From assembly GCF_014201115.1 (NCBI RefSeq), contig NZ_JACHDO010000001.1, forward strand, positions 5,704,001 through 5,768,000: DNA of 64,000 nucleotides. Direction: 5' to 3'. Below are positions 1 to 7,996 of this stretch, piece after piece. Source of the stretch: Nocardiopsis metallicus (lineage in GTDB: Bacteria > Actinomycetota > Actinomycetes > Streptosporangiales > Streptosporangiaceae). Numbering within the stretch: the first letter of the stretch is position 1; each line of letters starts with the position of its first letter. The translations under genes were made by a program, and so were the position numbers. The notes beneath the pieces are model-generated. The model was not told the origin of the DNA, made no database searches, and saw only the letters and a list, made by a program, of their open reading frames with translations.

Positions 1-28
1 CACTGCTGGCTCGTTCAGAGAGTTGAGT

Positions 29-481
29 ATGTCTTACGACGGCATCGAGACAGGCAAGCCCTACTACTTGACCTGCGGGGATCAAGGTGTTGCGGGAGAG
101 ATAGAGTCCCGCTGGGAGTGGATCAAGTTGACCGGTCAATACGGAGACCACGGAGATCCGGTCGTCTTCCACCAGCAAGGCGACGGCTACGTCATCGAGC
201 AGACCAAACGCCACTGGGACAACTACATGTTCTGGCAGGCGGCGGGCGGAATCTGCCTCAACCAGGTGAACGAATCCAGCCAATGGTTCGTCCAGCCCGC
301 CACGAACGGCAAGATCGTGCTCAGCGTCAAGCATTTTGGGGATGACCTGCAGGTGCACCGCCAGAGCTCCCTTTCGGGGACCCAATGGCTCAAGGCCTAC
401 CAGCACGAGCAGGATCATGGCAGGTATGGACACGGGGTAAGTGAGACCCCGATACTCGAGTTCACTCTGGTCCCCGCCTGA
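29..481 (+). CDS. Hypothetical protein, about 150 aa
   Basis: I do not recognise this protein. It reads about 150 residues from ATG at 29; a TTG at 23 would add two residues. It is rich in W, Y, H, Q and G and alternates short hydrophobic and polar stretches, which suggests a small soluble beta-rich fold. No signal peptide or membrane segment is visible. It stands alone next to a transposase fragment and an excisionase-like gene, so it may be cargo of an integrated element. Codon third positions are less uniformly G/C than in the gyr genes, which fits an accessory origin. Confidence 0.55.
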   Translation: MSYDGIETGKPYYLTCGDQGVAGEIESRWEWIKLTGQYGDHGDPVVFHQQGDGYVIEQTKRHWDNYMFWQAAGGICLNQVNESSQWFVQPATNGKIVLSVKHFGDDLQVHRQSSLSGTQWLKAYQHEQDHGRYGHGVSETPILEFTLVPA

Positions 482-570
482 GTGACTGTTGTGTATGCGA
501 CTGCGAACGCTGGGTGATGAGGGCAACCGCGTGCGCTGACACGAAAACGGCCCCGGAATGATCGCGTCGT

Positions 571-771
571 GTGTGCCAATGCAACGGTTCCGGGGCCGCT
601 GAACCCCGACGCTGCCCCTCCGGCCTCTCCGACGCGGCATGGAAGGTGATCCAACCCCTCATGCCCGTCCGTGACCAGCGCAAAGGCGGAGCGCCCCGCC
701 TCTACGGCGAGCGGCTGGCCCTGGACGCGATTGGGTCTGATGCCTCGGCCATCTCACCGTGCCGCCGCTGA
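571..771 (+). pseudogene. IS5-family transposase fragment, N-terminal part only
   Basis: The frame contains LSDAAWKVIQPLMP, then RKGGAPRLYGERLALDAI. This resembles the N-terminal DNA-binding region (DUF4096) of IS5/IS4-group transposases such as LTDAQWELLEPLLP...GRPRRHDRR..VLDAI. Similarity stops after DAI and the frame closes at 771, so the DDE catalytic part is missing. An inverted repeat of 11 bp lies at 548-558 and 588-598 across the start. It is a decayed insertion-sequence remnant at the accessory edge of the window. Confidence 0.6.
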
Positions 772-810
772 GTGGGCGGCATTTCTCCAGCTACCCCAGT
801 AACGCATGCG

Positions 811-835
811 AGGTCCTGGGCCCGGCTCAGGACCT
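811..835. terminator. Hairpin (8-bp stem) between transposase fragment and HTH gene
   Basis: AGGTCCTG at 811-818 pairs with CAGGACCT at 828-835 around a GC-rich loop. There is no T run. It may be a terminator or a leftover of an element boundary. Confidence 0.3.
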
Positions 836-927
836 CTGTCATACCCGGATCACCAGGGCCGATGTCACGGCTGGTCGACATGGTGACTTGTCTCCCCTTG
901 CAAGCAACACCAACCCACGGGAGACCA

Positions 928-1155
928 GTGACTGAGAAGACCAGAGCATTCACGATCCGAGAGCTGTACGACCTGCCAGCGGTGGTGGACCTGATGACGG
1001 CCGCCCGTGCCCTGCACATGGGGAGGACGACGGCGTACAAGCTCGCCAGAAGCGGCCAGTTCCCCTGCCGACTGCTCCGCTATGGCGGAACCTACCGGGT
1101 GGTCACGGCGGAGCTCCTGGAGCTGCTGGGCGTGCCCCTGCCCGAGCGGGGGTGA
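928..1155 (+). CDS. AlpA/Xis-like helix-turn-helix protein
   Basis: A 75-residue protein starting at GTG 928, with a purine-rich RBS (GGGAGA) about 5 bases upstream. The centre reads DLMTAARALHMGRTTAYKLA, a MerR/AlpA-like helix-turn-helix, followed by FPCRLLRYGGTYRV, a typical beta-wing, and a C-terminal AELLELLG helix. Proteins of this size and pattern act in actinobacteria as excisionases or small regulators of integrative elements. It lies on the 3' side of the tRNA-Ile gene, where tyrosine integrases insert, so I infer it is left from such an element. No integrase is present in the window. Confidence 0.7.
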   Translation: MTEKTRAFTIRELYDLPAVVDLMTAARALHMGRTTAYKLARSGQFPCRLLRYGGTYRVVTAELLELLGVPLPERG

Positions 1156-1346
1156 CCGGCTACAGTCGAGTCGACATAGCGATTCGATCTGTTGTCGACT
1201 CGGCGTCCGGCCGGTGCCGTTCAGTGCCGGGGGAGTGCGGGCTCTGACAGGGGATGCCGTGGGGTCCCACGGTCAGATGACGGTCACAACAGGAAGAGCC
1301 CTGCTCTCCGGGTGGAGAAGCAAGGCTCTGACCAGTTGAAACTGGG

Positions 1347-1420
1347 TGGGCGTACCAGGACTTGAACCTGGGGCCTCATCCTTATCAGGGATGCGCTCTA
1401 ACCGACTGAGCTATACGCCC
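1347..1420 (-). tRNA. tRNA-Ile (anticodon GAU)
   Basis: On the minus strand a 74-nt cloverleaf runs from GGGCGTA (1420-1414) to TACGCCC plus discriminator A at 1347. The anticodon loop CTGATAA gives GAU, and the T arm contains GGTTCAAGTCC. The CCA end is not encoded. tRNA-Ile downstream of gyrA is the usual arrangement in actinobacteria; the tRNA-Ala that often follows is not visible. Confidence 0.95.
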
Positions 1421-1571
1421 TCGTTCCGTCAGGAACTCTACCGCATCCGGAGGACCGGAGCGAACCGGTTTCCGCGGGGCGGGGAGGAAGGCACACGGAC
1501 GTACCGCGTCCCTCTTCACCTCCTATTTTAGCGGGTTTCGGGTAGTGCTCGGGACAGCCCCGGAAAGGCGT

Positions 1572-1604
1572 TGGGCCCGGCCTCCTCCAGGAGCACCGGG
1601 CCCA
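1572..1604 (-). terminator. Terminator-like hairpin after DUF3566 gene
   Basis: TGGGCCCGG at 1572-1580 pairs with CCGGGCCCA at 1596-1604. It lies 18 bases past the stop of the gyr-operon distal gene. The GC-rich stem has no clear U run, as is common in actinobacteria. Confidence 0.55.
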
Positions 1605-1621
1605 GCGGGCAGGTTCGAGGA

Positions 1622-2227
1622 CTACTCGGCCTCGGAGAGGGTCACGTCGACACCGCCGACCAGGTCGGAGACCAGGTTGTACAGCATCGCGCCCACCGTG
1701 GACAGGGCGGTGATCAGCACGACGTTCAGCGCGCCGATCACACCCGTGTAGCCCAGCACACGGCCGGGGGAGAACCAGGCTGCCGGGTTCAGGCCCAGCT
1801 CGTCCTCGCCGCCGTCACCCTCCAGGAGGGCATTGATCATGCTGGTCAGTTCATCGAAGACACCCAGCATCGACAGGGTCGCGTAGATCACCGCGACCGC
1901 CACGAACAGGATGATGAAGCAGACGAGGGCGACCACGAAGCTGAACTTCATCACCGACCACGGCTCCACGCGGGAGACGGTCAGGTGGGCCTTGCGGCTG
2001 GCCAGGGTCGCCTTGACGGCGCCCGGTCCCTCCGGGGCGCCCCCCGAGGACATGGGCTCCTCCGGATCGGGCCTCGATTCGGTCGTCACTGTCGTTCCCC
2101 CCGATTCCGTACCCGTTGCCGTGGAGGAGCCCTCAGCGGTCGACTCCGCCGTCTCCACGTCCGTGTCACCGGCGGTCGCAGCCGCGTCGGACTCGTTGCT
2201 GGTGGTGTTCCGCTGGTTCTCAGACAT
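1622..2227 (-). CDS. DUF3566 membrane protein of the gyrase locus
   Basis: A 201-aa protein read from ATG 2227; the upstream in-frame codons lack a convincing RBS. The first ~65 residues are acidic and Ser/Thr-rich and probably disordered. The DUF3566 region follows (TLASRKAHLTVSRVEPWSVMKFSF), with two membrane segments: one around FVVALVCFIILFVAVAVIYA and a second around VIGALNVVLITALSTVGAML. This gene sits after gyrA in nearly all actinobacteria. Its role is not established, and the spacing here (about 100 nt plus a hairpin) allows separate expression. Confidence 0.85.
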   Translation of the reverse strand: MSENQRNTTSNESDAAATAGDTDVETAESTAEGSSTATGTESGGTTVTTESRPDPEEPMSSGGAPEGPGAVKATLASRKAHLTVSRVEPWSVMKFSFVVALVCFIILFVAVAVIYATLSMLGVFDELTSMINALLEGDGGEDELGLNPAAWFSPGRVLGYTGVIGALNVVLITALSTVGAMLYNLVSDLVGGVDVTLSEAE

Positions 2228-2272
2228 AGAAGCGCTACCGCTGGACTTTCGTTGAGACGGGTCGATGCGTGT

Positions 2273-2307
2273 GTCCCGTGGGGCCGCCGAAACGAACCCC
2301 ACGGGAC
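2273..2307 (-). terminator. Hairpin between gyrA and DUF3566 gene
   Basis: GTCCCGTGGGG at 2273-2283 pairs perfectly with CCCCACGGGAC at 2297-2307 (11 bp, 13-nt loop), about 20 bases after the gyrA stop. It probably ends or attenuates gyrBA transcription before the DUF3566 gene. Confidence 0.6.
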
Positions 2308-2328
2308 GTACTGGGCTTAACGCGCAGT

Positions 2329-4950
2329 CTAGGCGTCGGGGTTGCCTTCACCCGAGACCTGCTCCTCGACCGTGTCGGCCGCGGCGGCTTCGGCGGCCTC
2401 GACGGCGTCGGCGACCTCCTCGGCCTCGGCCTCCTCCGCGGCCTCGGCGTTGGCCGCGACGGCCACGATCTTGTTGCCCTTGTCCAGGTTCATCAGGCGG
2501 ACGCCCATGGTGGTGCGACCGGACTGCTTCACCTCGGCGGCTCCGGTGCGGATGACCCCGCCGGCGGAGGTGATCGCGAAGATCTCGTCCACCTCCGGGT
2601 CCACCATGAGCGCACCGACCAGCTTCCCGCGGGCCTCCACCACCTTCGCCGTGAGCACACCCTTGCCGCCGCGGTTCTGCACCGGGTACTGCTCCGAGGG
2701 GGTCCGCTTGGCGTACCCGTTCTCGGTGGTGACCAGGACGTCGGTGGAGCCGTCGTCGGGGCGGATGACGTCCATGGAGAGCAGGTAATCGTCCTCCAGG
2801 AACCGCATGCCGATCACACCGCTGGTCGCGCGGCCCATGGGGCGCAGCGACTCGTCGGAGGCCGGGAAGCGGATCGCCTGGGCGTCACTGGAGATCAGCA
2901 GCAGATCGTCGTCGGGGAAGACCAGACGCGCCGCGATCAGCTCGTCCTCCTCACGGAGGTTGATCGCGATGATGCCCGCCGCGCGCGCGGAGTCGAAGTC
3001 CTCCAGGCGCGACTTCTTGACCAGGCCCTCGCGGGTGGCCAGTACCAGGTACGGCGCCGCCTCGTAGTCGCGCAGCGCCATGATCTGCGCGATCTCCTCG
3101 CCCGGCTGGAAGGGCAGCAGGTTGGCGACGTGCTGGCCGCGGGCGTCGCGAGCGGCCTCCGGCAGCTCGTAGGCCTTCATCCGGTACACCCGGCCCTGGT
3201 TCGTGAAGCACAGGATCCAGTGGTGGGTGGTGGTGACGAAGAAGTGCTGGACGATGTCGTCCTGCTTGAGCTGGGCGCCCCGCACGCCCTTGCCGCCGCG
3301 CTTCTGGGCGCGGTAGTTGTCGATGCGGGTGCGCTTGGCGTATCCGCCGCGGGAGATCGTGACGACCACGTCCTCCTCGGCGATGAAGTCCTCCATGCGC
3401 ATGTCACCCTCGAACGGGATGATGTGCGTGCGCCGCTCGTCGCCGTACTTCTCGACGATCTCGCCCAGCTCCTCGCGGATGATGCTGCGCTGGCGCACGT
3501 CCGAGGAGAGGATGTCGTTGTAGTCGTCGATGAGCGCCATCAGCTCGTCGTACTCGGCCGTCAGGGCGTTGCGCTCCAGGGCCGCGAGCTTGCGCAGCTG
3601 CATGTCCAGGATGGCGCGAGCCTGGATGTCGTCGATCTCCAGCAGACCCATCAGGCCGGTGCGCGCCTCGTCGGCGGAGGCACTGCTCCGGATGAGGCTG
3701 ATGACCTCTTCGATCCGGTCCATGGCCCGCAGGAGGGCGCGCAGGATGTGCGCGCGCTCCTCGGCCTTGCGCAGGAGGTACTTCGTCCGGCGGACGATGA
3801 CCTCGACCTGGTGCTTGACCCAGTGGCGGATCATCTGGTCCAGGCGCAGGGTACGCGGAACCCCGTCGACCAGGGCCAGCATGTTCGCGCCGAAGGTGTC
3901 CTGCAGCTGGGTGTGCTTGTACAGGTTGTTCAGCACGACCTTGGCGACGGCGTCGCGCTTGAGCACGATGACCAGGCGCTGGCCGGTACGGCCGCTGCTC
4001 TCGTCACGCACGTCGGCGATGCCGGTCATCTTGCCTTCCTTGACAAGGTCGGCGATCTTCAGCGCGAGGTTGTCCGGGTTGACCTGGTAGGGCAGCTCGG
4101 TGATGACCAGGGTCTGACGGCCCCGGCTGTCCTCCTCGACCTCGACCACGGCGCGCATGGTGATGGAGCCGCGGCCGGTCCGGTAGGCCTCCTCGATCCC
4201 GCGCTTGCCCACGATGAGGCCCCGGGTCGGGAAGTCGGGGCCCTTGACCCGGGCGATGAGCTGGTCGAGCAGCTCCTCGTCCTCGGCCTCGGGGTTGTCC
4301 AGGTACCAGTTGACGCCGTCGGCGACCTCGCGCAGGTTGTGCGGCGGGATATTGGTCGCCATGCCGACCGCGATACCCGAGGAGCCGTTGACCAGCAGGT
4401 TCGGGAAGCGGGCGGGAAGTACGACGGGCTCGGAGGAGCGGCCGTCGTAGTTGGGCCGGAAGTCGACGGTCTCCTTGTCGATGTCCCGGAGCATCTCCAT
4501 GGCCAGCGGCGCGAGCTTGCACTCGGTGTAGCGCATGGCGGCGGCCGGGTCGTTGCCCGGCGAGCCGAAGTTGCCGTTCGGGTCGACCAGCGGCATCCGC
4601 ATCGACCACCACTGGGCCAGGCGGACCAGGGTGTCGTAGATGGCGCTGTCACCGTGCGGGTGGTAGTTACCCATCACGTCACCGACGACGCGGGCGCACT
4701 TGAAGTACCCGCGGTCGGGACGGTAGCCGCCGTCGTACATCGCGTAGAGCACGCGCTGGTGGACCGGCTTGAGCCCGTCACGGACGTCGGGGAGGGCGCG
4801 GCCGACGATGACCGACATCGCGTAGTCGAGGTAGCTGCGCTGCATCTCGACCTGGATGTCGACCGGTTCGATCCGGTCGGTCAGGCGCGGCAGGGACTCC
4901 ACACCGGAGTCACCGCCCTCAGGGGCGTCGGGGCTGTTCGCATCCGTCAC
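2329..4950 (-). CDS. gyrA: DNA gyrase subunit A
   Basis: An 873-aa GyrA from GTG 4950. It cuts and rejoins DNA in the A2B2 gyrase that supercoils the chromosome. The catalytic tyrosine is Y141 in AAAMRYTECKL. The quinolone region HPHGDSAIYDTLVR has Ser (102) and Asp (106) at the E. coli S83/D87 positions, so no classic resistance change is visible. C-terminal beta-pinwheel blades follow, with GyrA-box residues QRGGKG near 545. The tail of about 60 residues is Ala/Glu-rich and acidic, as in other actinobacteria. It lies 53 nt after gyrB, probably in one operon. Confidence 0.97.
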   Translation of the reverse strand: MTDANSPDAPEGGDSGVESLPRLTDRIEPVDIQVEMQRSYLDYAMSVIVGRALPDVRDGLKPVHQRVLYAMYDGGYRPDRGYFKCARVVGDVMGNYHPHGDSAIYDTLVRLAQWWSMRMPLVDPNGNFGSPGNDPAAAMRYTECKLAPLAMEMLRDIDKETVDFRPNYDGRSSEPVVLPARFPNLLVNGSSGIAVGMATNIPPHNLREVADGVNWYLDNPEAEDEELLDQLIARVKGPDFPTRGLIVGKRGIEEAYRTGRGSITMRAVVEVEEDSRGRQTLVITELPYQVNPDNLALKIADLVKEGKMTGIADVRDESSGRTGQRLVIVLKRDAVAKVVLNNLYKHTQLQDTFGANMLALVDGVPRTLRLDQMIRHWVKHQVEVIVRRTKYLLRKAEERAHILRALLRAMDRIEEVISLIRSSASADEARTGLMGLLEIDDIQARAILDMQLRKLAALERNALTAEYDELMALIDDYNDILSSDVRQRSIIREELGEIVEKYGDERRTHIIPFEGDMRMEDFIAEEDVVVTISRGGYAKRTRIDNYRAQKRGGKGVRGAQLKQDDIVQHFFVTTTHHWILCFTNQGRVYRMKAYELPEAARDARGQHVANLLPFQPGEEIAQIMALRDYEAAPYLVLATREGLVKKSRLEDFDSARAAGIIAINLREEDELIAARLVFPDDDLLLISSDAQAIRFPASDESLRPMGRATSGVIGMRFLEDDYLLSMDVIRPDDGSTDVLVTTENGYAKRTPSEQYPVQNRGGKGVLTAKVVEARGKLVGALMVDPEVDEIFAITSAGGVIRTGAAEVKQSGRTTMGVRLMNLDKGNKIVAVAANAEAAEEAEAEEVADAVEAAEAAAADTVEEQVSGEGNPDA

Positions 4951-5003
4951 GGATGTCGATCCCTTCTACGAAGCTTGCTTGAGCACGGGTGGGAACAGGG
5001 GAC

Positions 5004-6941
5004 CTAGATGTCCAGGAAACGGACGTCCTTGGCGTTGCGCTGGATGAAGGCGCGCCGCGACTCGACGTCCTCACCCATGAGCACGCTGAACATCTCGTCG
5101 GCCTGGGCCGCGTCCTCCAGGCTGACCTGGAGCAGGACACGGCGGTCCGGGTCCATCGTGGTGTCCCACAGCTCGTTGGCGTTCATCTCGCCCAGACCCT
5201 TGAAGCGCTGCACCATGTCGCGCGGGCGGGGGTCCCTCTTGCCCTGGGCGACCCCGGCCTCGATGAGCCGGTCCCGCTCGGCGTCGGAGAAGGCGTAGTC
5301 GGCGTCGCTGCCCTTCTGGTCCCACTTGATCTTGTAGAGCGGAGGGGCGGCCAGATAGACGTTCCCGGCCTCGACCAGCGGCTTCATGAAGCGGAACAGC
5401 AGCGTGAGCAGCAGCGTGCGGATGTGCTGACCGTCGACGTCGGCGTCGGCCATCAGGATGACCTTGTGGTACCGCAGCTTCTCGGCGTCGAACTCCTCAT
5501 GGATACCGGTGCCCAGGGCGGTGATGATCGCCTGGACCTCGTTGTTCTTGAGGATGCGGTCGATGCGCGACTTCTCGACGTTCAGGATCTTGCCGCGGAT
5601 GGGCAGGATGGCCTGGTTGTGCGGGTTGCGACCGCCCTTGGCGGAGCCACCGGCCGAGTCGCCCTCGACGATGTAGACCTCGCACTCCTCCGGGTTGGTG
5701 GACTGGCAGTCCGACAGCTTGCCCGGGAGGGAGGTGGTCTCGAGGAGTGTCTTGCGGCGGGTCAGGTCGCGGGCCTGGCGGGCGGCGACGCGGGCACGGG
5801 CGGCCTGGCTGGCCTTGGACACGATGTCCTTGCCCTCACCCGGGTTGCGCTCGAACCAGTCGCGCAGGTGCTCGTTGGTGACCTTCTGGACGAAGGACTT
5901 GGCCTCGGTGTTGCCGAGCTTCGTCTTGGTCTGGCCCTCGAACTGCGGGTCGGCGAGCTTGACCGAGATGATCGCGGTCAGACCCTCGCGGATGTCGTCG
6001 CCGGTGAGGTTGTCCTCCTTGTCGCGCAGCAGCTTCTGGTCCCGGGCGTACCGGTTGACCAGAGTCGTGAGCGCGGAGCGGAAACCCTCTTCGTGCGTAC
6101 CGCCCTCCGCCGTGTTGATGGTGTTGGCGAAGGTGTGCACCGACGAGGTGTAGGACTGGTTCCACTGCATGGCGACCTCGACCGCGATGCCTTCGCCGTC
6201 CTCCTCGAAGGAGATGATCGACGCGTGCGCCGGCTCCTTCTTGGCGTTGATGTGCCGGACGTAGTCCGACAGCCCCTCCTCGTAGTGGAAGGTGTTCACC
6301 ACCGGGGCGTCGTCGATGTGGTCGGGGCGCTCGTCGCGGATGGTGATGGACAGTCCCTTGTTGAGGAAGGCCATCTCCTGCATCCGGCGGGCCAGCGTCT
6401 CGAACGAGAACGTGGTGGTCTCGAAGATGCTGCCGTCGGCCCAGAAGGTGATCTGGGTACCGGTCTCGTCGGTCTCCTCACCCTTGATGAGCTCGCCGGT
6501 GGGGGCGGTCATCTCGTAGTGTTGGCGCCAGACGTGCCCCTGCTGGCGAATCTCCACGTCCAGAGCCGTGGACAGCGCGTTGACGACGGAGATGCCGACA
6601 CCGTGCAGACCGCCGGAGACGGCGTAGGACTTGCCGTCGAACTTGCCGCCCGCGTGCAGCGTGGTGAGGACGACCTCCACGGCCGGACGCTTCTCCACGG
6701 GGTGGATGCCGACCGGGATGCCTCGACCGTTGTCGGCCACCCTGATGCCGCCGTCAGCGAGCAGGGTCACCTCGATGGCGTCGGCGTGACCCGCCAACGC
6801 CTCGTCGACCGAGTTGTCGACCACCTCGTAGACCAGGTGGTGTAGACCCCGCTCCCCGGTGGAGCCGATGTACATGCCTGGGCGCTTGCGTACTGCCTCA
6901 AGCCCCTCGAGAACCGTGATTGATCCTGCGTCGTAGGCCAA
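5004..6941 (-). CDS. gyrB: DNA gyrase subunit B
   Basis: I place the start at TTG 6941, giving about 645 aa (LAYDAGSITVLEGLEAVRKR). A strong GGAGGG lies at 6951-6956 with correct spacing. An upstream ATG at 7058 would add 39 unconserved residues. The GHKL ATPase domain shows KRPGMYIGS, EVVDNSVDEALAGH and GGLHGVGISVVNALS. The Toprim domain shows EGDSAGGSAKGGRN and MADADVDGQHI, and the C-terminal QRFKGLGEMN motif contacts GyrA. It provides ATP-driven strand passage for gyrase. The neighbouring recF and DUF721 genes match the usual dnaA-dnaN-recF-gyrB order. Confidence 0.97.
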   Translation of the reverse strand: MAYDAGSITVLEGLEAVRKRPGMYIGSTGERGLHHLVYEVVDNSVDEALAGHADAIEVTLLADGGIRVADNGRGIPVGIHPVEKRPAVEVVLTTLHAGGKFDGKSYAVSGGLHGVGISVVNALSTALDVEIRQQGHVWRQHYEMTAPTGELIKGEETDETGTQITFWADGSIFETTTFSFETLARRMQEMAFLNKGLSITIRDERPDHIDDAPVVNTFHYEEGLSDYVRHINAKKEPAHASIISFEEDGEGIAVEVAMQWNQSYTSSVHTFANTINTAEGGTHEEGFRSALTTLVNRYARDQKLLRDKEDNLTGDDIREGLTAIISVKLADPQFEGQTKTKLGNTEAKSFVQKVTNEHLRDWFERNPGEGKDIVSKASQAARARVAARQARDLTRRKTLLETTSLPGKLSDCQSTNPEECEVYIVEGDSAGGSAKGGRNPHNQAILPIRGKILNVEKSRIDRILKNNEVQAIITALGTGIHEEFDAEKLRYHKVILMADADVDGQHIRTLLLTLLFRFMKPLVEAGNVYLAAPPLYKIKWDQKGSDADYAFSDAERDRLIEAGVAQGKRDPRPRDMVQRFKGLGEMNANELWDTTMDPDRRVLLQVSLEDAAQADEMFSVLMGEDVESRRAFIQRNAKDVRFLDI

Positions 6942-7414
6942 GTGGGAACACCCTCCTGCTGGGGACGCCTGTCGGCCGCGGCCGAGCGGACACGGGCAAC
7001 CCACGGCAGGGTGATCGAAGGGTCGACGTGCCGCGACACCTGGGGGATCACCGTTCACCGCACGGGCCGTCCGCCCACCCTCTACATGGGGGCGTGGTAC
7101 CGGCTACAGGCGTCTGAAGAACCGTCCCCATGATACCCCGGACGGTGCGACAAAGTGGCATTGGCGGCGCTGTGCCGCCCGAGAACGAACGTTCGGGGCG
7201 GGAGTCGAGTCCCTACACGCGGGGGGACCCTCGCGCAAGTCCCGGCGCGGTTGAGTGGCCTTGGAAGGCCGATCACCCTCGCTCCCCGATGCCGTGGCCC
7301 GAGTGCGGGAGGTTCGCTCCCGAGACCCGAACCGCCCCGAAGGCCCCACGGGACCACCCTGAACACCCAGCTCACAAGGGCTTTCGGCACTTCGGAGGCC
7401 ATCCCCCAAAAGGG
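6942..7414. promoter_or_regulatory. gyrB upstream region with a LexA-like palindrome
   Basis: This 473-base gap between DUF721 and gyrB must hold the gyrB promoter. A minus-strand TATCAT at 7130-7135 could be a -10 element, but I see no good -35. GAACGAACGTTC at 7183-7194 fits the actinobacterial LexA pattern GAAC-N4-GTTC. No ORF with good codon use and an RBS is visible in the gap. Confidence 0.4.
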
Positions 7415-7996
7415 TCATCTACGGCGGAAACCGGGCCCCTTGACCTTGATGGCGATAACGGTGCCGTCACCCAGCTCCTCGTTCAGACGGCGCATCAGAT
7501 CCCGCACCATCGCTCGCGCGTGGGCCGCCATCGTGGGCGAATCAGCCACCACGACGAGTTCGCCTTCCGAATAACTCTCCGGGCGCAGGTGCTCGGCGTT
7601 GAAGTCGCCCACGATGTCCGCCCACCGGCCGAACACCCCGCCGATAGCCACCTGCTCCTGCCAACCGTGCTCGATCAGCCAGGTGCGCACGGCGTCACCG
7701 AACAGTTGGGGCTCGTTCCGTGACCGCAATCGGCCACGCTTTCGGTTCCGGTTCATCCCCCGGGGCACCGCTCCGCGGTCGCGTGCCTGCGCCTTGGCCC
7801 GTGCCAGCGCCTGGCGGGCCAGATCGGCACCGGAGACAGGGGAGGGATCCGGAGCTGGGGAAGTGGCGGAATCGGGAGCGGCCGGGGACCCCGAAGGGTT
7901 CTTGTCCACAGGCTGTGGACGGGCGGCGTCGGGCGGGAGCCCGGGAGCGTCATGGCCCGACCTCGGATCCACAGGCTGTGGATAACCCTCACTCAC
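7415..7996 (-). CDS. DUF721 (DciA-like) protein downstream of recF
   Basis: A 193-aa protein from GTG 7996, which overlaps the end of recF by 8 nt, so translation is probably coupled. The first ~65 residues are Pro/Ser/Ala-rich and contain two PQPVD copies. The conserved DUF721 part (FGDAVRTWLIEHGWQEQVAI...VFGRWADIVG...LVVVADSPTMAAHARAM) fills the rest. DUF721 proteins resemble DciA, the ancestral DnaB-loading helper, and the actinobacterial copy is always found between recF and gyrB. A replicative-helicase-loading role is therefore likely but inferred. Two perfect DnaA boxes lie inside the N-terminal coding region. Confidence 0.85.
   Translation of the reverse strand: MSEGYPQPVDPRSGHDAPGLPPDAARPQPVDKNPSGSPAAPDSATSPAPDPSPVSGADLARQALARAKAQARDRGAVPRGMNRNRKRGRLRSRNEPQLFGDAVRTWLIEHGWQEQVAIGGVFGRWADIVGDFNAEHLRPESYSEGELVVVADSPTMAAHARAMVRDLMRRLNEELGDGTVIAIKVKGPGFRRR
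7912..7985. promoter_or_regulatory. Two DnaA boxes inside the DUF721 gene
   Basis: TTGTCCACA at 7912-7920 and TGTGGATAA at 7977-7985 are perfect DnaA boxes in opposite orientation. Both fall in sequence that encodes the repeated PQPVD peptide of the unconserved N-terminus. Confidence 0.6.

Noticed and set aside
772..927. N-terminal extension of the HTH gene to GTG 772
   Set aside because: The extension contains a hairpin and lacks conserved sequence; GTG 928 has a better RBS.
2269..5007. Long open frame on the plus strand opposite gyrA
   Set aside because: It mirrors gyrA codons; high third-position GC opens the antisense frame. No RBS and no domain.
4989..6845. 618-codon open frame on the plus strand opposite gyrB
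   Set aside because: Antisense shadow of gyrB without RBS or recognisable motifs.
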